From the NCBI RefSeq assembly GCF_009363615.1, contig NZ_CP045385.1, forward strand, positions 310,001 to 374,000: DNA of 64,000 nt. Direction: 5' to 3'. The DNA comes from Ruegeria sp. THAF33 (GTDB lineage: Bacteria > Pseudomonadota > Alphaproteobacteria > Rhodobacterales > Rhodobacteraceae). Positions within the stretch are counted from its first letter, which is position 1, and every line of letters begins with the position of its first letter. This document shows positions 46,214-54,764 of this stretch, in pieces. The notes beneath the pieces are model-generated. The model did not search any database, was not told the origin of the DNA, and saw nothing but the letters and a program-made list of their open reading frames with translations. Position numbers and translations under genes: made by a program.

Positions 46214-47919
46214 CAGTGGCTCTCTCTGGTCACGAGGCGGGTGTCTTTGCCAACAAGGAAATCCAGATCCGCCCCCTGATCCGCTTGCAGCACGTGGTCG
46301 ATGTAAAGTTTTGCATATCCGCGTGTGTAGTGCGGATCATCCGGTTGCCACGCGGCGCGGCGGGCGTTCAGTTCGTTTTCGTTGACAAGCAGTTCCAGTT
46401 CGCCACTGCTGGCTGAAACACGGATGCGGTCTCCGGTTTTGACCAGCGCCAGCGTGCCACCCGCCTGTGCTTCGGGGCTGACATGCAAAATGACGGTGCC
46501 ATAGGCTGTTCCCGACATGCGGGCATCCGAGATCCGGATCATGTCTCGTACACCCTCTTTCACCAATTTCGCCGGAATTGGCATGTTGCCGACCTCGGGC
46601 ATGCCCGGATACCCTTTGGGGCCACACCCTTTGAGCACTAGGATGCTCTTGGCCGTGACCGGCAGGTCTTCACGGTCGATATTGGCCTTCAGGTCTTCGA
46701 TGCTGTCGAACACGAAAGCCTCGCCCTCGGTTTCAAGAAGCGCGTCAGCGGCCGCCGAAGGCTTGATGATGGCCCCATTCGGCGCAAGGTTGCCGCGCAG
46801 AACACGCAGGCCCGCAGCGGGCTTTAAAGGATCATCGAAGGGACGGATGACGTCGGTATTGAAACACTCGGCTCCTTCGAAGTGAGCCGAGATATCCTTG
46901 TTCAGAACCGTCTTTGCCGGGCGCAGGAACGATTTGAGTTCATTCAGTACAACCGGCATGCCGCCTGCGTAGCAGAAGTCTTCCATCAGGTATTTGCCCG
47001 ACGGCATGCAGTTGACCAGCAGTGGTATTTCGGATCCGATTTCAAAGTCTTTCAGGGTCAAGTCAACCCCGACACGCCCCGCCAGCGCCAGAAGGTGAAC
47101 CACCGCATTGGTCGAGCCTCCTACGGCCGCGTTGGCGAGGATGGCGTTCTCAAACGCCTCTTTGGTCAGGATGTCCGAGGGCTTGAGGTCTTCGTCGACC
47201 ATCTCGACGATGCGCCGGCCGGTCATGTGTGCCAGCGCCATGCGGCGAGCGTCGACCGCCGGAAGCGCGGCATTGGTGGGCAGGCTCATGCCCATCGCCT
47301 CGACCAGCGACGCCATGGTGGACGCGGTGCCCATGGTCATGCAGACGCCAGCGCTGCGCGACATGCCGGATTCGGCGTTCATGAAATCCTGCAAGGTCAT
47401 TTCGCCGGCCCGAACCGCTTCGGAAAACTTCCAGACATCGGTGCCGGATCCGATATCCTGCCCGCGGTATTTACCGTTCAGCATCGGGCCTGAACTGACG
47501 ACGATCGAAGGCAGATCGACTGACGCTGCCCCCATCAACTGCCCCGGCGTGGTCTTGTCGCAGCCGCCCAACAGAACGACCCCGTCAATACCATAGGCGC
47601 GGATCGATTCCTCGACATCCATGGCCAGCAGGTTGCGGAACAGCATCGCAGTGGGTTTCATCTGGGTTTCGCCCAGCGACATGACGGGGAATTCTACCGG
47701 AAAGCCGCCCGCCTCCCACACGCCGCGTTTTACGCCCTCGGCCAGATCGCGCAGGCCCGAGTTGCAGGGGGTCAGTTCCGACCAGGTGTTGCAGATGCCA
47801 ATTATGGGTCGTCCGTCAAAAGCGTGGTCGGGAAAGCCCTGGTTTTTCATCCACGACCGGTGGATGAAGCCATCCTTGTCGAGTTTTCCATACCAATGTT
47901 GTGAGCGGCGTTTTGTCAT
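46213..47919 (-). CDS. IlvD/Edd-family sugar-acid dehydratase, probably galactonate dehydratase
   Basis: The 568-residue Fe-S dehydratase has GICNTWSELTPCN (Cys43, Cys52), GGCDKTTPG near 118 and GVCMTMGTAST near 192, like L-arabinonate/D-xylonate dehydratases rather than leucine-pathway IlvD. In this operon it should turn D-galactonate into 2-keto-3-deoxygalactonate, a job done by unrelated DgoD in E. coli. Fuconate or arabinonate are alternatives. Confidence 0.87.
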   Translation of the reverse strand: MTKRRSQHWYGKLDKDGFIHRSWMKNQGFPDHAFDGRPIIGICNTWSELTPCNSGLRDLAEGVKRGVWEAGGFPVEFPVMSLGETQMKPTAMLFRNLLAMDVEESIRAYGIDGVVLLGGCDKTTPGQLMGAASVDLPSIVVSSGPMLNGKYRGQDIGSGTDVWKFSEAVRAGEMTLQDFMNAESGMSRSAGVCMTMGTASTMASLVEAMGMSLPTNAALPAVDARRMALAHMTGRRIVEMVDEDLKPSDILTKEAFENAILANAAVGGSTNAVVHLLALAGRVGVDLTLKDFEIGSEIPLLVNCMPSGKYLMEDFCYAGGMPVVLNELKSFLRPAKTVLNKDISAHFEGAECFNTDVIRPFDDPLKPAAGLRVLRGNLAPNGAIIKPSAAADALLETEGEAFVFDSIEDLKANIDREDLPVTAKSILVLKGCGPKGYPGMPEVGNMPIPAKLVKEGVRDMIRISDARMSGTAYGTVILHVSPEAQAGGTLALVKTGDRIRVSASSGELELLVNENELNARRAAWQPDDPHYTRGYAKLYIDHVLQADQGADLDFLVGKDTRLVTRESH

Positions 47920-47977
47920 TTCTGGCTTTGTTTTTCTTGGCGGAAGTTGGATCTGAGTATTTGTGAAAAGATGAAGA

Positions 47978-49318
47978 TCAGGCGGCGCGGGCCGGGCGGC
48001 ACCAGTCGGGCAGCCAATCGTTGTGGGCCGTCAGCAGATCCGTGACAACGTTGCGGATCTGGCGCAGGTCCAGTTCGGCGGCGGTGTGCGGATCCATCAT
48101 CGCGGCGTGATAGATATATTCGGGGTTCTGTTCTGTCAGGGCCCGAACAGTCAGTTCCTGTACGTTGATCTGGGTGCGCATCAGGGCAATCAACTGCGGC
48201 GGGATGTCGGTCACGACAGAAGGCTGTACGCCGTTGCTGTCGACCAGGCAGGGGGTTTCGACTGCCGCGCCCATGGGCAGTTGCGGGATCTGGCCGGTGT
48301 TGGGCAGGTTGCCATAGGCCATGTAGGGCGTGTTCGTAACGATCGCGTTCATCAGGTCGGCCGCGAATTCGTGGCTGCGCGTGACATCGATATTGCGCCC
48401 GTCGGTCAGGGTCTTGGCCTGTTCCTTCCACATCTCGACCTGCTCGATGCAGCGGGTGGGGTATTCGTCCAGCGGGATGGAAAATTCCTCGATCAGGTCC
48501 TGTCGCCCTTCCTTGATGAACCACGGCACGTATTCGGCCAGGTGTTCCGAGCTTTCTGTGCAGAAATAGCCCAGGTGATCCATCACCTCGTACCGCACCT
48601 TGTTGGGGCAGCGCGGCATCAGCAGCGGTGCCTTCGGGAATTTCCCCGTGTGATAGCCCTGGCGCAGTGCCGGATACAGGTCGCGGCCTTGATGTTCCAG
48701 TTTCAGAAAGAATGCGACGTGATTGACGCCCGCGACTTTGTAGCGGAACTCATCCTTTGGCAGATCCAGATCGTGGGCCAGTTCCTCGACTGTATTTTGA
48801 ACCGAGTGACAAAGACCCACATGTTTCAGGGTCGGGAAGCGTTCGGCCAGTGCCCAGGTGTTGATGGCCATCGGATTTACGTATTGTAGCAATGTCGCGT
48901 TCGGACAGAGTTGCATCATGTCCCCTGCGACATCCCAAAGCACCGGAACCGTGCGCAGGCCTCGCATGATCCCTCCGACGCCCAGCGTATCAGCGATGGT
49001 TTGACGCAAGCCATACTGCTTGGGGATCTCGAAATCGGTGATCGTGCAGGGCTTGTATCCCCCCACCTGAAACGCGGTGATGACGAAATCGGCCCCGTCC
49101 AGCGCCGCGCGGCGGTCGGTATGGGTCGAGACTGTCGCCCCGGCCCCGACCGAGCGGATCATGGAGCGCGCAACTGCTTCGCTTTCCGCAAGGCGCTGGG
49201 GGTCGATATCCATAAGCGCAAAGTGACTGTCGGCCAGTGCAGGGGTTAACAGAGCATCCCCAACGATGTTCTGCATGAAAATTGTGGACCCGGCACCGAT
49301 AAAGGTAATTTTGGTCAT
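47978..49318 (-). CDS. GH4 alpha-galactosidase, MelA type
   Basis: The 446-residue enzyme has the GH4 NAD site FIGAGSTIF (6-14), YVNPMAINTWA near 146 and the metal-binding CHSVQ (Cys170-Gln174), whose sequence marks alpha-galactosidases among GH4 enzymes. VNHVAFFLKL follows. GH4 enzymes use NAD+ and Mn2+ and an oxidation-elimination mechanism. It follows the sugar permease genes with a four-base overlap, so melibiose-like or galactosyl-glycerol substrates imported by this system are likely. Confidence 0.9.
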   Translation of the reverse strand: MTKITFIGAGSTIFMQNIVGDALLTPALADSHFALMDIDPQRLAESEAVARSMIRSVGAGATVSTHTDRRAALDGADFVITAFQVGGYKPCTITDFEIPKQYGLRQTIADTLGVGGIMRGLRTVPVLWDVAGDMMQLCPNATLLQYVNPMAINTWALAERFPTLKHVGLCHSVQNTVEELAHDLDLPKDEFRYKVAGVNHVAFFLKLEHQGRDLYPALRQGYHTGKFPKAPLLMPRCPNKVRYEVMDHLGYFCTESSEHLAEYVPWFIKEGRQDLIEEFSIPLDEYPTRCIEQVEMWKEQAKTLTDGRNIDVTRSHEFAADLMNAIVTNTPYMAYGNLPNTGQIPQLPMGAAVETPCLVDSNGVQPSVVTDIPPQLIALMRTQINVQELTVRALTEQNPEYIYHAAMMDPHTAAELDLRQIRNVVTDLLTAHNDWLPDWCRPARAA

Positions 49319-50163
49319 TTCACAGCTCCGAGGGTCAAACCCGCAATGAAGTGTTTCTGCATCAGGAAGAACATGGCCACCGGTGGCAGAGCCGCCACGA
49401 TGGAGCCCGCGCTCATCAATTGATAAGCGGCGCGGAATTGTGCGTTGAAACTGGTGATTCCGGCAGTTACAGGCTGGCTTTCTGCGCCTTGCGTCAGGAC
49501 GACGGCCCAGAAATAGTCGTTCCAGATGAAGGTGAAGATCAGCACGCTGAGCGCGGCGATCGCGGGCTTCATCAGCGGCAGGACCACGTACCAGAAGATG
49601 CGCCATTCGCTGATACCCTCGACCCGTGCGGCCTCGATCAGTTCAAAGGGCAGGGCGCGGATGAAGTTGCGCATGAACAGGGTGCAGAACCCGGTCTGAA
49701 ATGCGATGTGGAACAGGACCAGCCCGGTCTTGGTGTTGTAGAGCCCAAGTTGCAGGGTCAGGTCGCGAACCGGCACCATCAGGATCTGGAAGGGCACGAA
49801 GTTCCCGGCCACGAACATGAAAAATATCCAGAGGTTCGACTTGAACTTGTAGATGCCAAGCGCGAAGCCGGTCATGCAACTGAGGGCCACCGCTCCGATC
49901 ACGGTAGGGACGGTGATCATAAATGAATTCAGCAGGTAGCGCGGCATGTCCGAATTGAAGAACACCTGACCATAGTTGAAGGCGCCCTCAAAGCTGGACG
50001 GCATCCCCCAGTAATTCGCGTTGGTGAAGTCAGCAGCAGGTTTTACCGAGAAAAGAGCAACCGCCAGCAGGGGCCCCAGCCAAAACAGAAGGGCCAATGG
50101 AAGCATGGCTTGATACGTGATCTGCGCCGCGCGGGGTTGTTTTTCGATGGGTTTGGGAAACAT
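49315..50163 (-). CDS. sugar ABC permease, MalG type
   Basis: The 282-residue permease has six expected membrane segments and the EAA loop ELIEAARVEGISEWRIFWYVVLP near residue 185. ATG 50163 lies one base after the stop of the partner permease. It completes the inner-membrane pore of the galactoside importer. Confidence 0.88.
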   Translation of the reverse strand: MFPKPIEKQPRAAQITYQAMLPLALLFWLGPLLAVALFSVKPAADFTNANYWGMPSSFEGAFNYGQVFFNSDMPRYLLNSFMITVPTVIGAVALSCMTGFALGIYKFKSNLWIFFMFVAGNFVPFQILMVPVRDLTLQLGLYNTKTGLVLFHIAFQTGFCTLFMRNFIRALPFELIEAARVEGISEWRIFWYVVLPLMKPAIAALSVLIFTFIWNDYFWAVVLTQGAESQPVTAGITSFNAQFRAAYQLMSAGSIVAALPPVAMFFLMQKHFIAGLTLGAVK

Positions 50164-50164
50164 C

Positions 50165-51091
50165 TCAGCGCCCCTTCTCTTCACGGTACATCGACCACAG
50201 GAAGTAGGCGATGAAGCACAACATGATCAGGAAAAGGATCACGGCGATGGCTGCGCCATAACCCATGCGGAAGCCATATTCGGACAGCGCGACCTCGAAC
50301 ATGTAATAGGCCAGCACGCGGGAGGATCCGAAAGGTCCGCCTTGTGTCATGATTGAGATCAGGTCGAAAGACCGTAATGCGCCGATGATCGTCACGACAA
50401 ACGCGATAAAGGTTGCGGGCCGCAATTGTGGAATGATGATGTGCCAAAGCATCTTCCAACCCTTGGCCCCGTCCAGGCGTCCTGCTTCGATCTGTTCCGG
50501 GTCTACAGCGTTCAGGCCGGTAAGGTACAGGATCATGCAATAGGCGGTTTGTGGCCAGAGGCCGGCGAAGATGATGCCATAGGTCACGAAACGCTCATCG
50601 CCCAACACGTTTACCGGGCCGAGGCCGAAGAAGCCGAGGAATTCGTTCAGCAACCCGAAGGTCGGATCGTAGAACCAGGTGAACACGAGCCCCACCACGA
50701 CCTGAGAAATCACGAAAGGAAAGAAAAACAGGGACTTATACAGGCGGATGCCCCAAACGGTCTGATTCAGGAACAGGGCGATGAACAAACCTGCCGGAAT
50801 CGCAGCCAGGTAAAGGATCAGCCAGATCAGGTTGTTTTTCATCGAGATGTAGAAAGCATCCCGATCCACCCACTCCCAATAAAGGTCTTCGTAGTTACGA
50901 AAGCCAACGTATTCGGCAGCGCCCAGGCCGTCCCACTCGTAAAGAGACAGGTTGAAGGACTGGAATACCGGGATAATCACATAGACCAAAAAGAACAGCA
51001 TCCCAGGGGTCAGAAACAGCCAGGGTGCGATGCGTTGTTGGTTGCGATGGAACCAGCTTTCCTGTTCTGAGGCGTCGGCTGCAACTGTCAT
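50165..51091 (-). CDS. sugar ABC permease, MalF type
   Basis: The 308-residue permease starts with a short cytoplasmic stretch, then WLFLTPGMLFFLVYVIIPVFQSF, and carries the EAA loop PEQIEAGRLDGAKGWKMLWHIIIPQL near residue 215. The longer open frame upstream enters the hairpin region after the binding-protein gene, so ATG 51091 is used. Confidence 0.88.
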   Translation of the reverse strand: MTVAADASEQESWFHRNQQRIAPWLFLTPGMLFFLVYVIIPVFQSFNLSLYEWDGLGAAEYVGFRNYEDLYWEWVDRDAFYISMKNNLIWLILYLAAIPAGLFIALFLNQTVWGIRLYKSLFFFPFVISQVVVGLVFTWFYDPTFGLLNEFLGFFGLGPVNVLGDERFVTYGIIFAGLWPQTAYCMILYLTGLNAVDPEQIEAGRLDGAKGWKMLWHIIIPQLRPATFIAFVVTIIGALRSFDLISIMTQGGPFGSSRVLAYYMFEVALSEYGFRMGYGAAIAVILFLIMLCFIAYFLWSMYREEKGR

Positions 51092-51116
51092 GGGAAACTC
51101 GGGTCTGTTGGAGCAA

Positions 51117-51175
51117 GGCGGGTCGGAACCCGCCCTACGATTCAAAGGAGCGTGGGCCGGGCTTTGGCCCGACCC
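51117..51175 (-). other. two hairpins between binding-protein and permease genes
   Basis: A stem of GGCGGGT (51117-51123) with ACCCGCC (51128-51134), and a nine-position stem with one mismatch from 51154 to 51175 (GGGCCGGGC against GCCCGACCC), lie in the 92-bp gap. In the minus direction the larger stands nine bases after the binding-protein stop. No T tract follows. Confidence 0.7.
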
Positions 51176-51183
51176 TGGACTGG

Positions 51184-52443
51184 TCAGTTATCGTAAATAC
51201 GCTCGCGCGCGCGTTCGAGTTTGGCCAGTATCCGGTCCAAGTTGTCGGGTTTGACCATGAATTCCTGGAAACCTTCCATGGACACTTTGGCCATTTCCGC
51301 AGGCGCGTCGCGGTCCCAGAACTGGGCTACCCCACCGGGGCTGTTGGACGAAAGCATTTCAAAGCCCTGTTGCAGGAACTTGTCGTCATCCACGGCGGAT
51401 TGCGCGTTGACCGGCAATTGGCCGAGATTTGCGCCGTTGTTGATTTCGGTCTGTTCATCAGCAGAGACCACGAAACGCAGGAATTCGCGAGCAGCTTCCT
51501 TGTTCGAAGCATTGGCCGGGATGTGGAACGTGTCGGTCGGGGCGTCTTCGGCCAGCTCAACATCGGGATTGATCGCGACGAACTGGTAGAAATCCAGCTG
51601 GTCATCCGTCAGGCCCGCATCGCGTAACGGTGCCACTGCGAAGTTGCCCATCAGATAGGCTGCTGCCTCACCATTGACCATGAAGGGCAGGGCTTCCTGC
51701 CAGCTATACGTCTGGTGATTGTCGATGAAGGCGCCCATGTCGATCAACTGTTTCCAGTTGGCGAAAGTCTGTTTTACCCGATCATCTTCCCAGCTGACTT
51801 CGCCGTTGGCGAGTTGCTGGTGGAAGTCGAAACCATTGGTCCGCATGTTCAGATAATCAAACCAGCCACCGGCGGTCCAAAGGAACTTGGTGCCAATAGT
51901 ATAGCAGGCGCGTCCAGAATCGACGATTTTCTGGCAGTTGGACAGTTCTTCTTCCCAAGTGGTCGGCTCGCTCAGGCCTAGCTCGTCAAAGATGTCTTTG
52001 CGATAGTAGACACCCCACTGATAATAGGTATAGGGCACGCCCCATTGCTTGCCGTCGATTGTCAACGCGCCTTTGGTCGAAGCGAGGTTGTCTGCGATCT
52101 CGGGCTCGGCCCATAAATCTGAAACATCCTCGAACAGACCCGCCTCGACATATGGTTTCATACGGTTGGCCGCGTACCACGTAGCCACATCCGGGGTGTC
52201 GGCCGTCAGGAAGTTCCGGATCTGTGTTTTATAGGCTTCGCGGTCGATGACGGTTGTTTCGATTTCCAACCCCGGATGCTGTGCCCCAAACCGTTCGATC
52301 ATCGCCTCCATCGTCGCGCGTGGCGCCGGGTTCGATGTGTCCAGAAAAATCCGCAGATCTCCGGTGAGTTCCGCAGCAGCTGGCGCTGCCATCGCGACAC
52401 CAAGCGCCAGCGCAGCCGTCGTGCGCTTGAAAGTTGAATACAT
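51184..52443 (-). CDS. sugar ABC substrate-binding protein (family 1)
   Basis: The 419-residue protein has a signal peptide ending MAAPAAAEL and a MalE-type fold with ADTPDVATWYAANRM, WGVPYTYYQWGVYYRKDIFDELG and a KEAAREFLRFV C-terminal lobe. GGAGGAAACC precedes ATG 52443. It is the first gene of the galactoside operon and should determine which sugar enters; the downstream enzymes suggest alpha- or beta-galactosides. Confidence 0.88.
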   Translation of the reverse strand: MYSTFKRTTAALALGVAMAAPAAAELTGDLRIFLDTSNPAPRATMEAMIERFGAQHPGLEIETTVIDREAYKTQIRNFLTADTPDVATWYAANRMKPYVEAGLFEDVSDLWAEPEIADNLASTKGALTIDGKQWGVPYTYYQWGVYYRKDIFDELGLSEPTTWEEELSNCQKIVDSGRACYTIGTKFLWTAGGWFDYLNMRTNGFDFHQQLANGEVSWEDDRVKQTFANWKQLIDMGAFIDNHQTYSWQEALPFMVNGEAAAYLMGNFAVAPLRDAGLTDDQLDFYQFVAINPDVELAEDAPTDTFHIPANASNKEAAREFLRFVVSADEQTEINNGANLGQLPVNAQSAVDDDKFLQQGFEMLSSNSPGGVAQFWDRDAPAEMAKVSMEGFQEFMVKPDNLDRILAKLERARERIYDN

Positions 52444-52491
52444 GGTTTCCTCCCTGTTGGTCTCCTGCAAAGTTCCAAATAATGAAACCTT

Positions 52492-52537
52492 GTTTTATAT
52501 ATTGAAAACTACACATCGACTCGGTTACTGTTGTCAA
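52492..52537 (-). promoter_or_regulatory. promoter and possible IclR site of the galactoside operon
   Basis: On the minus strand TTGACA (52537-52532) is followed after 18 bp by TGTAGT, a weak -10. Just downstream, 52492-52509 has GTTTT and AAAAC arms around an eight-base A/T-rich centre, a loose palindrome of the type IclR proteins use. Both lie in the gap between the divergent operon and the iclR gene. Confidence 0.45.
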
Positions 52538-52584
52538 GACCCTCGTGAGGATGGCGAGGGATAATCGGAGGAGAATGATGGCCC

Positions 52585-53391
52585 GTGTCAGGTGACGGAA
52601 CTATAGGCAAAGCATGTGATGTGCTGGATCATGTAGCGTCGTTCGAGCGCCCAGTTCGATTCGCTGAACTTTTGGAAAACAGCGATTTTCCAAAGGCGAC
52701 CCTGTACCGATTTCTGCAATCCCTGACCAACCAGGGAATGCTGTCTTATGACCGCGACAGGCAGACCTATGCGCCCGGGATGCGGTTGGTTCGGTTGGCC
52801 CATGCGGCATGGACGCAAAGCTCATTGGCCCCGATAGCGCGGCCTTTTCTGGATGCCCTCAGCCAAGAAACCGGTGAAACCGTGCATCTGGCGCAGCTTG
52901 ATTCCAGTCAGGTTCTTTACGTCGACAAACGCAACGCCGCACAACCGATCGAGATGTACTCTCAGGCTGGAAAAGTTGGCCCGGCCTACTGCACGGGGGT
53001 CGGCAAGGCGATGCTGGCCTTCTTGGACGAAGATGCGCTGAACAAGGCGGTGTCGCAGCAAAGCTATCACCGCTTCACCGACAAAACTCTGACATCCGAA
53101 AAGATGTTGCGGGCTGATCTTGACAGAATTCGCAGCCGGGGATTTGCCGTCGATGATGAAGAGCACGAGCCTGGCATCATATGCATCGCCTGCCCAGTTC
53201 TGACGTCGAACGGTCGGATGCTTGGGGCGATTTCGATAACCGGGTCCACCGAACGAATGGATTTCGATCAACTCGAAGCCTGGGTGCCGCGCCTGCGGCG
53301 TGTGGCCGAACAAATTGGAACCGAGGCACAAGCCTGGCGGTTTCCCGAAACAGGCCAAAGTTCCAAAAACGACAGGATGCTGATGACATGA
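52585..53391 (+). CDS. IclR-family transcriptional regulator
   Basis: The 268-residue protein has a winged helix in residues 5-65 (FPKATLYRFLQSLTNQGML) and the IclR effector domain with ETVHLAQLD, VGKAMLAFLDE and DDEEHEPGIICIA. The start is GTG 52585, with GGAGGAG about 11 bases upstream; the nearer ATGs at 52575 and 52578 stop after a few codons. It overlaps the ATPase gene by four bases and diverges from the galactoside operon it presumably controls. Confidence 0.85.
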   Translation: MSGDGTIGKACDVLDHVASFERPVRFAELLENSDFPKATLYRFLQSLTNQGMLSYDRDRQTYAPGMRLVRLAHAAWTQSSLAPIARPFLDALSQETGETVHLAQLDSSQVLYVDKRNAAQPIEMYSQAGKVGPAYCTGVGKAMLAFLDEDALNKAVSQQSYHRFTDKTLTSEKMLRADLDRIRSRGFAVDDEEHEPGIICIACPVLTSNGRMLGAISITGSTERMDFDQLEAWVPRLRRVAEQIGTEAQAWRFPETGQSSKNDRMLMT

Positions 53392-54446
53392 CAGGTGTAA
53401 CTCTGAATCGGGCAATCAAACGGTATGGTCAGACACAGGTCATTCATGGGATCGATCTGCAAATCGAAGATGGAGAGTTCTGCGTTTTTGTAGGGCCTTC
53501 AGGGTGCGGAAAATCCACGTTGTTGCGGATGATCGCAGGGCTGGAAGAAACCTCGGAAGGTGAGATTCACATCGGATCGCGCGAGGTGACACATATGGAC
53601 CCGGCCAAGCGCGGCGTGGCGATGGTGTTTCAGACTTATGCGCTCTACCCGCACATGTCAGTGGCGGAAAACATGGGATTTGGCCTGCGCATGAACGGTG
53701 TCCCAAAAGCCGAGATCGACCAGAAGGTGCAGGAGGCTTCGAGCATTCTGAAGCTAGATCCTTATCTCAAGCGCAAACCCAAGGCCCTGTCCGGGGGGCA
53801 ACGGCAAAGGGTCGCGATCGGGCGGGCGATTGTACGCGGGCCCGAGGTTTTTCTGTTCGACGAACCCCTATCCAACCTGGATGCTGAATTGCGTGTCGAG
53901 ATGCGCGTCGAAATCGCGCGTCTGCATCAGGAAATCGGTGCAACCATGATCTATGTGACCCATGATCAGGTCGAAGCCATGACGATGGCCGACAAGATTG
54001 TGGTGCTGCGCGATGGCCGGATCGAACAGGTCGGCGCCCCGATGGATCTGTACCGTGATCCTAACAACCGGTTTGTTGCAGGTTTCATCGGTTCGCCCGC
54101 GATGAACTTCCTTGATTGCGAATATACTGACGGCCATGTCACCCATCCCGCTTTGGGCCAGCCATTGCCGGTCTCGGCAGCTGTTCCTGCCGGAACGGAC
54201 AAGGTGACATTGGGGATGCGCCCTGAACATATTCACATCGACCGGTCTGCGGACATCTGCACTGTGGACCTGACTGAAGCGCTTGGGGGTGTATCCTACT
54301 CGTATTTGCTGACGCCAAATGGCGACAAACTGATCGTCGAAGAGCGAGATGACCAGCGCAGCAAAACCGGCGACCGGATTGGCATATCCATTCAACCTGA
54401 CCGTGCCATGGTATTTGATCCCGAGACAGGGCAGAGATTTCGGTAA
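53388..54446 (+). CDS. sugar ABC ATP-binding protein, MalK/UgpC type
   Basis: The 352-residue ATPase has Walker A GPSGCGKST (near 37), signature LSGGQRQRVAIGRAI, Walker B FLFDEPLSNLDA and a TOBE domain with GMRPEHIHI. The importer genes across the divergent promoter lack an ATPase, so this is their motor. It closely resembles the AglK protein at 29043-30125. Confidence 0.9.
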   Translation: MTGVTLNRAIKRYGQTQVIHGIDLQIEDGEFCVFVGPSGCGKSTLLRMIAGLEETSEGEIHIGSREVTHMDPAKRGVAMVFQTYALYPHMSVAENMGFGLRMNGVPKAEIDQKVQEASSILKLDPYLKRKPKALSGGQRQRVAIGRAIVRGPEVFLFDEPLSNLDAELRVEMRVEIARLHQEIGATMIYVTHDQVEAMTMADKIVVLRDGRIEQVGAPMDLYRDPNNRFVAGFIGSPAMNFLDCEYTDGHVTHPALGQPLPVSAAVPAGTDKVTLGMRPEHIHIDRSADICTVDLTEALGGVSYSYLLTPNGDKLIVEERDDQRSKTGDRIGISIQPDRAMVFDPETGQRFR

Positions 54447-54764
54447 TCCTTGGCCGCAACCCGAAAAACTTCGTGGGACAAGCCGTACAGTTTCATGGAA
54501 AACACTTGGCGTGACCTGAAGGGAAACGCCAGAGACAGGTGGGTGAAACGTTGAGCTGATGACATCAAAAGCCATCCACGCCCAGCCCGTGGCAAAACGC
54601 GCGGGCACAGATCATTGATTCCCAGCGCAACGTGATTTAAGGGAGGCCCTGTCAAAACAGAGTCACCCAGGGGCGGTATCGTGATCGCGCCCCTCCCGCG
54701 CCACGCTGAAGTGGCTTCAACTCTTGGATCGCACGCCCCGAAAGGCTTAAAAAGGTAAAAGAAT
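54447..54764. other. 318-bp gap before isocitrate dehydrogenase, no supported gene
   Basis: I see no convincing gene. A hairpin GGGGCG...CGCCCC (about 54670-54693) lies 72 bases before the icd start and could belong to its leader. A short frame ending at 54540 reads WRDLKGNARDRW, faintly like CsbD-type peptides, but has only 19 codons from its ATG and a frame that continues back through the previous stop. Confidence 0.5.

Noticed and set aside
52575..52595. ATG at 52575 or 52578 as the iclR start
   Set aside because: Both reach a stop within seven codons; the regulator frame begins at GTG 52585.
54487..54555. Short peptide with a CsbD-like WRDLKGNARDRW
   Set aside because: Only 19 codons from its ATG, no ribosome site, and the frame runs back into the previous gene's stop; chance is likely.
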